From positions 310,001 to 374,000 of the forward strand of contig NZ_JAHXDN010000002.1 of NCBI RefSeq assembly GCF_019375555.1: a DNA stretch of 64,000 bases, given 5' to 3'. Below, piece after piece: positions 59,469 to 64,000 of this stretch (within the stretch, counting starts at the first letter, position 1; each line of letters starts with the position of its first letter). This DNA comes from Roseobacter insulae (lineage in GTDB: Bacteria > Pseudomonadota > Alphaproteobacteria > Rhodobacterales > Rhodobacteraceae). Below the pieces are notes generated by a model. It was given only the letters and a program-made list of their open reading frames with translations. It searched no databases and was not told the DNA's origin. Position numbers and translations under genes: made by a program.

Positions 59469-59714
59469 ATGACCCATACCCCACATGAACTGGCCGAAGA
59501 CTTTCCCGACGCGGCTGACCAGATCGCAGCCCTGCGTCAGAACGATGCGCATTTCGCGCGGCTGGCGGATGCCTATCACGCGATCAATCGCGATGTGCAC
59601 CGGGCCGAAACCAACGTGGAACCGACTGCCGACGATCATCTGACGGACATGCGCAAGCAGCGCATGCGCCTGAAGGATGAAATCAGGGCCTATCTGGCGC
59701 GCAGCGACGCCTGA
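59469..59714 (+). CDS. YdcH/DUF465 small protein
   Basis: 81-residue mainly helical protein of the DUF465 (YdcH) family: an N-terminal LAEDFPDAADQIAALRQNDA, HFARLADAYHAINRDVHRAE and a C-terminal KQRMRLKDEIRAYLARSD. Role unknown; its coiled-coil character suggests protein binding. It lies 12 bases after ppk2 and is probably co-transcribed. Confidence 0.88.
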   Translation: MTHTPHELAEDFPDAADQIAALRQNDAHFARLADAYHAINRDVHRAETNVEPTADDHLTDMRKQRMRLKDEIRAYLARSDA

Positions 59715-59862
59715 GCGGGTTCAGCCCCCACTGTCTGCCTGCACGCGCGGGGCATCTCTGCGGGCGCAGGCGGCAAGCGGTCGGGATCATTTTTGGGGAC
59801 CTACAGGCGCATTTCCCTCAACGGGCCGCGATCTGATCGCACTGTGGCGGTGGACCGTCACG

Positions 59863-61011
59863 TCACCCCTGGTCGGGCGGCGTATCCTTGGCCATGGCGC
59901 TGTCGGTATCTTGCGGTACGTCCGTTTCACCCGCGCCGTCTTTGGTGGGTTCGCCCTTGGCAAGCGCGGCGGCGATGGCATCATCGGTGGGATTGGCGGC
60001 GCGCACCGCGTCCAGAACTTTCGCCGCGTCCTCTTCGGTGAGCGTGCCTTTGTAGGCGTCCAGAACAGCCGTCTCTGCGGTGATCACGCCGTCTGCGTCG
60101 GGCGGACCCGCGTGCACGATCGCCTGTGCCTCGGCCAATGCCTCGTCATCGGGACGAGGGGTGCCCGCGATCAATGCCGCAGCCTCGGTGGTGTCGGGAT
60201 AGGCCAGGGTTTCGGTGGCAGCCGCGATCTCTGCCTGTGTGGCGGAGGGATCGGCAAGGATCTCCTTTGCCGCCTCGGTCTCTTGCGCGGTCGGCGCGTT
60301 GTCGATCAGCGCCTGCGCTTGCGTCAGCGCCTCGGCGAGGTCCAGAGCGTCTTGCGCCGCCGCATATGCGCCGGTGGCTGCGTCAAGATTGTAATCCGCC
60401 AGCGCCAGCGCCGCCGCGATGCCGACGGGGCCGTTGAAATTGCCATTGGCGATATGCGCGGCCTTGGCGTTCGGGCTGGCGTTGATCGCACCGTTGAGTT
60501 TGCCCAGGTTGCTGGGGTGCAGGGCGCCCTTGGTCTGCGCGTCAGCGGTGCGGGTCTTGTCCGGTCTGCTGGGAGGCTTGGGCGACGTCGCCGGGGCCCG
60601 CACGGATTTACCGGGTTTTCTGGTGGCCGATTTGGTCGATTTGTCCCCGAAAAGCCCGAAGCCGCGGCTGATATCGCGGCCGAGCGCCTTCACGTCGGAT
60701 TTGAAGCTGCCGCGCGCGGCGCTTTTGCCGCGGGATTTGTCGCCGCCCTTGCCGACGCTTTTGCCTTTATTGCCGTCGCTGCCCTTTTGGCCGCCCCCCT
60801 TGTTGCCGCCGCCGTTGCCGCCGCCATTACCATTGCCGCCGGCGTTTTCGCTTTTGGCATAACCGGGCTCGGCGGTGACAACCACGACAGCAGGCGCCAG
60901 CACAAAAGCCGAGATCGCAAAGGCAGAGGCGCCGATTTTCAGATATGTCAACACAGGCAGCTTTCCTTTCTGGTGCGCGCGCTGGGGCGCGCTGTTCACT
61001 TTCGTCGCCAT
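59863..61011 (-). CDS. Low-complexity, probably exported protein
   Basis: 382-residue protein. N-terminal region MATKVNSAPQRAHQKGKLPV, then a hydrophobic helix (LKIGASAFAISAFVLAPAVV, VVVTAEPGYA) that could be a signal peptide with a late AEPGYA site, followed by a Gly/Asn/Lys-rich stretch (GGNGNGGGNGGGNKGGGQKG, then GKGGDKSRGKSAARG) and a long Ala-rich helical domain (about 190-360). No enzyme motif. The first part is positively charged and glycine-rich, like some nucleic-acid or surface-binding proteins; the second resembles coiled repeat regions. It is a candidate secreted or envelope protein of unknown function. Confidence 0.65.
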   Translation of the reverse strand: MATKVNSAPQRAHQKGKLPVLTYLKIGASAFAISAFVLAPAVVVVTAEPGYAKSENAGGNGNGGGNGGGNKGGGQKGSDGNKGKSVGKGGDKSRGKSAARGSFKSDVKALGRDISRGFGLFGDKSTKSATRKPGKSVRAPATSPKPPSRPDKTRTADAQTKGALHPSNLGKLNGAINASPNAKAAHIANGNFNGPVGIAAALALADYNLDAATGAYAAAQDALDLAEALTQAQALIDNAPTAQETEAAKEILADPSATQAEIAAATETLAYPDTTEAAALIAGTPRPDDEALAEAQAIVHAGPPDADGVITAETAVLDAYKGTLTEEDAAKVLDAVRAANPTDDAIAAALAKGEPTKDGAGETDVPQDTDSAMAKDTPPDQG

Positions 61012-61180
61012 TTCGCTACAGGCGCAATACGTCTAATTTGCGGCAATTGCGCGGTATGCCGCCACGGTTCCGGAGCTTTTCAGAAGTCTTTGATCAGACA
61101 CTGGCCCGATTGTCGCGGGAATACGGGTAATCCCGCCGAAAGCAGCGATTTGATGCCAAAGGCGCGACCTGACGCCCAGA

Positions 61181-61411
61181 TCAGCGCGCCAAACGGGCGG
61201 CGCGGCCGCCCCTTCGTTTGGTGATCAGGCCGGTGCGGGTGGGCAGTTCGGTCATGATCGCGCGGCGCGCCTCGGGGCTCATGCGCGACCATTGCGTGAT
61301 TTCATCGATCGACCGCAGGCAGCCGGTGCAGATGCGCGCCTCCGGATGCACCACGCAGACCTTGATGCAAGGGCTTTCGACCTCGTCGCGGCGCCAGATA
61401 TCGTCGGTCAT
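61181..61411 (-). CDS. DUF1289 family protein
   Basis: 76-residue protein of the DUF1289 family, with the zinc- or metal-binding cysteine set in ESPCIKVCVVHPEARICTGC continuing LRSIDEITQWSRMSPEARRA. The C-terminal tail is basic (RTGLITKRRGGRAARLAR). Its start overlaps the ruvX stop by four bases (ATGA), so the two are coupled. Function not known; conserved in alphaproteobacteria in this same position. Confidence 0.92.
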   Translation of the reverse strand: MTDDIWRRDEVESPCIKVCVVHPEARICTGCLRSIDEITQWSRMSPEARRAIMTELPTRTGLITKRRGGRAARLAR

Positions 61412-61902
61412 GCGTGTCCTTCCGCAGTCATCCGGATCACCCGGATACGGTCCAAAGCTCCCTGCAAGATATACCCGGCCGCCACGTGATCAATAACCTG
61501 CGCGCGACGTTTTCGCGACGTATCCGCCTCCAGAAGGGCGCGTTCAGCGGCCACCGTCGACAGGCGTTCGTCCCAGAAGGTGATCGGCACCCCGATGCCA
61601 TCGGCCCGGTCGAGGTTGCGGGCAAAGGCACGGGTGGACTGGCAGCGCGGCCCCTCGGTGCCGTCCATGTTGCGCGGCAGGCCCAGAACCAGCCCGCCGA
61701 TGTTCCGCTCGCTGATGATCTCGGCCAGCCGTGCCGCATCGAGCGTGAACTTGCGCCGCTTGATGGTCTCAAGCGGCGTGGCGACGGACAGAAACGTGTC
61801 CGACACGGCCACGCCGATGGTCACGGTGCCCAGGTCCAGCCCCGCCAGGCTGCGCATCGGGGCAAGGGCTGCTACGAAGCCGGAAATCTCGTCATAGATC
61901 AT
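61408..61902 (-). CDS. ruvX: Putative Holliday junction resolvase RuvX (YqgF)
   Basis: 164-residue RNase H-fold protein of the YqgF/RuvX family; acts in pre-16S rRNA 5' processing and is also listed as a Holliday junction resolvase. The first acidic strand is LAGLDLGTVTIGVAVSDTFL, with GGLVLGLPRNMDGTEGPRCQ, FWDERLSTVAAERALLEADT and the last acidic position in VIDHVAAGYILQGALD. It overlaps the ccmI stop by 4 bases upstream and DUF1289 downstream. Confidence 0.95.
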   Translation of the reverse strand: MIYDEISGFVAALAPMRSLAGLDLGTVTIGVAVSDTFLSVATPLETIKRRKFTLDAARLAEIISERNIGGLVLGLPRNMDGTEGPRCQSTRAFARNLDRADGIGVPITFWDERLSTVAAERALLEADTSRKRRAQVIDHVAAGYILQGALDRIRVIRMTAEGHA

Positions 61903-63131
61903 TCGGCGACCTGCGCGCGCTGCCCGGCCCGCAACAACAGGTCCAGTGCGCGGGTATCCCCGGCAAACACCTCGACCGCGTTCTCATACACTGCGAGCGC
62001 CTGCGCGCGTTGGCCCAGAACGCCGAGCGCGCTGATCAGCTGCGCCCAGTCCTGCACCGTGCCGCCCTCGGTGGCCAGCCGTTCCGACAGGCCGGTTACC
62101 ATGCTCTGGATCATCTCCAGCCGTTCCGCGGGGCTGAGGTCCTGGGCTGCTTCGACATCGGCGGCGGTGGGGCCGCGCCCGTCACCGATTTCGGGCAACT
62201 GGTAGTTCACACCCGCCCGCTCTGCCATCTCTTCGATCTGGGCGACGATGGGTGCGATCCACGGCGCGTCTTCCGGTCCCTCGCGCAACAGGGCGTCCCA
62301 CAGGCGGAAGGCGGTATCCGGGCGACCGGTCTGCGCCATCATCAGGCCAAGGTAATAGCGTGCTGAACCATTGGTCCGGTCCAGATTGAGCGCGGCGGTC
62401 AGCGCGGTTTCCGCTTCCGGAGAGACATAGCCGCCGGCAGCCAGCACCAGCATATCGGCGTAATCCACGTAGTCGGAGGCGGAACTGTTGTCGCCCTTGA
62501 TGCGCAGCACGTGGGATTGCGCGCGCGCGGCGGCGGCGAAATTGCCGAGGTTCGCTTCGTTCTGGGCCAGCAGGATATGTCCCTGCAGATCGTCCGGGCG
62601 GCGGGCAACCGTTTCGCGCAGCTGCTGGACGAGAGCGACGTAATCGGGGCTTGCGGCGGGGGGCACCTGTGCTGCCGGAAGGCTGGCTTCGGCGGCGTCC
62701 TGGCTGGGCCGGTTTTCGCGCGCTTGCGTGGCCATCTCGATGCGGTTTTGCAGCGCCAGATCGCCGTATCCGGGCGCGCCCAGTTGCGTGTAAAGAGCGA
62801 TGCTGCCGCCCATCAGCACGACCGCCAGCACAGCGGCGACGATACCCGGCGCCCCCTTGCCGGCATCGGCGGAGATGGTATCGGCCCCCAGCGCCGCGTC
62901 AGCCGCGAGGATGCGGCGCGAGACCTCGGCGCGGACGCGTTCGGCATCCGCCGCACTGACAACGCCGCGCGCAAGGTCCTTGTCGACTTCGCGCAGTTGG
63001 TCACGGTAGACCCGCAGATCGTAAGCTGCGGCAGGGTCAACCAGCCCCTTGCGCGGCGCCCGCAGACCCGCCGCCAGTGCCAGCGCCACCATCAACGCCA
63101 AGCCGCCTGCAATGATCCAGAAAATCGTCAT
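61899..63131 (-). CDS. ccmI: Cytochrome c biogenesis protein CcmI
   Basis: 410-residue c-type cytochrome maturation factor that holds apocytochrome c for heme attachment. Two N-terminal transmembrane helices (FWIIAGGLALMVALALAAGL and APGIVAAVLAVVLMGGSIAL) flank a cytoplasmic leucine-zipper-like loop (VYRDQLREVDKDLARGVVSA), then a periplasmic TPR region (about 180-390: LLAQNEANLGNFAAAARAQS, LNLDRTNGSARYYLGLMMAQ). The start of the coupled ccmI-ruvX-DUF1289 unit on this strand. Confidence 0.93.
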   Translation of the reverse strand: MTIFWIIAGGLALMVALALAAGLRAPRKGLVDPAAAYDLRVYRDQLREVDKDLARGVVSAADAERVRAEVSRRILAADAALGADTISADAGKGAPGIVAAVLAVVLMGGSIALYTQLGAPGYGDLALQNRIEMATQARENRPSQDAAEASLPAAQVPPAASPDYVALVQQLRETVARRPDDLQGHILLAQNEANLGNFAAAARAQSHVLRIKGDNSSASDYVDYADMLVLAAGGYVSPEAETALTAALNLDRTNGSARYYLGLMMAQTGRPDTAFRLWDALLREGPEDAPWIAPIVAQIEEMAERAGVNYQLPEIGDGRGPTAADVEAAQDLSPAERLEMIQSMVTGLSERLATEGGTVQDWAQLISALGVLGQRAQALAVYENAVEVFAGDTRALDLLLRAGQRAQVAE

Positions 63132-63216
63132 GATCGCACGCTCCCTCCGTCCCTGATGTATCCGTCAAAGCGCCGGGGCAAAAGAGACAAATGATCACGC
63201 CTGCGCGTGCAACTGT

Positions 63217-63229
63217 CGCAATTGCGCAA
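63217..63229. promoter_or_regulatory. Overlapping palindromes upstream of soxB
   Basis: CGCAATTGCG (63217-63226) and TTGCGCAA (63222-63229) overlap, with a further TGTCGCAA direct copy on each side, in the spacer between ccmI and soxB. This is a plausible operator; no regulator is identified. Confidence 0.3.
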
Positions 63230-63351
63230 GGTGTCGCAAACTTGTTAGAAAGCGACGCGCTCAGTATCCTCTTTTTCAGCGAGTAACGCAGAACAGTGTC
63301 AATCTGAATGCCGGCGCGAATCCGGTTCCTTCGTCTTGGGGTGGTCTTGCC

Positions 63352-64000
63352 ATGAAACGATATTCCGTCTTTGCCGTGGCGCGGGAAGCTGCGCGGTACC
63401 ACACGGGCTGGGAACGGGCGTGGCGCAAGGCCGAGCCGAAGGCCAAATACGAAGTGATCATCATCGGGGCAGGCGGGCATGGTCTGGCCACGGCCTATTA
63501 TCTTGGCAAGCGCTTTGGCATCAAGAACGTGGCGATCCTTGAAAAAGGCTGGCTGGGCGGTGGCAACACCGGGCGCAACACCACGATTATCCGCAGCAAT
63601 TACCTGCAGGACCCGTCTGCGGCGCTTTATGAAAAGGCACGGTCGCTCTACGAAACCATGAGTCAGGACCTGAACTACAACGTGATGTTCAGCCCGCGCG
63701 GCGTGATCATGCTGGCCCAGACCCATCACGAGGTGCGGGGGTACCAGCGCACCGCCCATGCCAATGCGTTGCAGGGCGTCAAAACCGAGTTCATCAATCC
63801 GACCCGCGTGAAGGAGCTGGTGCCGATCATCAACATCGACGGGCCGCGCTACCCGGTGCTGGGCGGTCTCTGGCAGGCGCGCGGCGGCACGGCGCGGCAC
63901 GATGCGGTGGCCTGGGGCTATGCGCGGGCCTGCTCGGACATGGGCATGGATGTGATCCAGCAATGCGAGGTCACGGGCATTCGTCGCGAGGACGGCCGCG
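63352..64000 (+). CDS. soxB: Sarcosine oxidase subunit beta (3' truncated by window)
   Basis: FAD-containing subunit of heterotetrameric sarcosine oxidase, which oxidatively demethylates sarcosine with transfer of the methylene group to THF. The first 216 residues are seen: MKRYSVFAVAREAARYHTGW, the FAD dinucleotide fold EVIIIGAGGHGLATAYYLGK, then LEKGWLGGGNTGRNTTIIRS and GGLWQARGGTARHDAVAWGY, as in the beta subunit. The gene continues beyond the window; soxD, A and G should follow. Its start has GGGGTGG upstream. Confidence 0.93.
   Translation, partial: MKRYSVFAVAREAARYHTGWERAWRKAEPKAKYEVIIIGAGGHGLATAYYLGKRFGIKNVAILEKGWLGGGNTGRNTTIIRSNYLQDPSAALYEKARSLYETMSQDLNYNVMFSPRGVIMLAQTHHEVRGYQRTAHANALQGVKTEFINPTRVKELVPIINIDGPRYPVLGGLWQARGGTARHDAVAWGYARACSDMGMDVIQQCEVTGIRREDGR

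Noticed and set aside
59677-61224. 515-aa plus-strand ORF antisense to the low-complexity protein
   Set aside because: Mirror of a Gly/Ala-rich real gene on the minus strand, no ribosome binding site and no family features; high GC opens the frame.
1-64000. CRISPR arrays, insertion sequences, prophage or integrase
   Set aside because: No regularly spaced long repeats, terminal inverted repeats, transposase or phage proteins were seen in any frame.

Overview
The window is a chromosomal stretch from an alphaproteobacterium, most likely a marine Rhodobacterales member of the Roseobacter group. The evidence is the high-GC coding sequence throughout, an aa3 cytochrome oxidase cluster in the order ctaC-ctaB-small membrane gene-ctaG-ctaE-surf1, a ccmI-ruvX-DUF1289 chain, a pcm-tolC-popZ-like block, a DUF6280-type small gene, a heterotetrameric-type sarcosine oxidase beta gene and many alphaproteobacterial housekeeping genes. 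I see no phage, insertion sequence, integrase, CRISPR array or rRNA. One tRNA gene (Cys) is present. The first and last genes run off the window.

Layout. 1-2.5 kb: end of a lytic transglycosylase, a small GNAT protein, and a transcription unit with its own promoter encoding a 59-aa protein and a blue-light LOV sensor whose kinase module lacks the phosphoacceptor histidine. 2.5-8 kb: topA, dprA and tldD on the minus strand. 8.2-12.4 kb: cytochrome c oxidase subunits II and III with heme and copper assembly factors and SURF1. 12.4-15.7 kb: a tightly coupled thrC-M16 peptidase-GNAT unit. 15.8-19.3 kb: an exported metallo-beta-lactamase-fold protein, a GlcD-like oxidase, apt and a LysE exporter. 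19.5-23.2 kb is the most accessory-looking part: a secreted 38-aa Cys-rich peptide with a membrane-anchored partner, mtnP, an 11-bp-periodic GTGCAC array, an orphan non-coding or decayed region and a yjhX-yjhQ type toxin-antitoxin pair. 23.2-29.7 kb: SulP transporter, several stand-alone enzymes (nuclease-fold, flavin reductase, GNAT, EcsC, NUDIX, DUF1178, SDR). 29.9-33.4 kb: lysC and ptsP, joining aspartate-family synthesis and the nitrogen PTS. 33.5-36.7 kb: tRNA-Cys, pcm, tolC, popZ-like gene. 36.8-45.5 kb: cobQ, a membrane protein, efp, ygfZ, an arsenosugar-type glycosyltransferase, aminotransferases and a crotonase. 45.5-48.7 kb: valS with a compositional mosaic and an internal GTGCAC array. 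48.9-54.8 kb: an overlapping PhyH dioxygenase/HD-oxygenase pair resembling the PhnY/PhnZ phosphonate-oxidation logic, divergent from a form II CoxL-like molybdenum hydroxylase that overlaps a DUF2235 hydrolase, then a sulfotransferase. 54.9-59.7 kb: thioesterase, the divergent metF/metR pair, a protein with a leader like those of contractile-injection-system cargo, ppk2 and a YdcH-like gene. 59.9-64 kb: a low-complexity exported protein, DUF1289-ruvX-ccmI and the start of soxB.

The best candidates for something not yet described are the PhyH/HD oxygenase pair (48874-50366), the His-less LOV kinase with its small upstream protein (1119-2335), the Cys-rich peptide and partner (19495-20312), the LQ/AD/QR-leader protein (57362-58456), and the 11-bp-periodic GTGCAC arrays, one of which is translated within valS. 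All functional calls come from reading the sequence; no database search was run.
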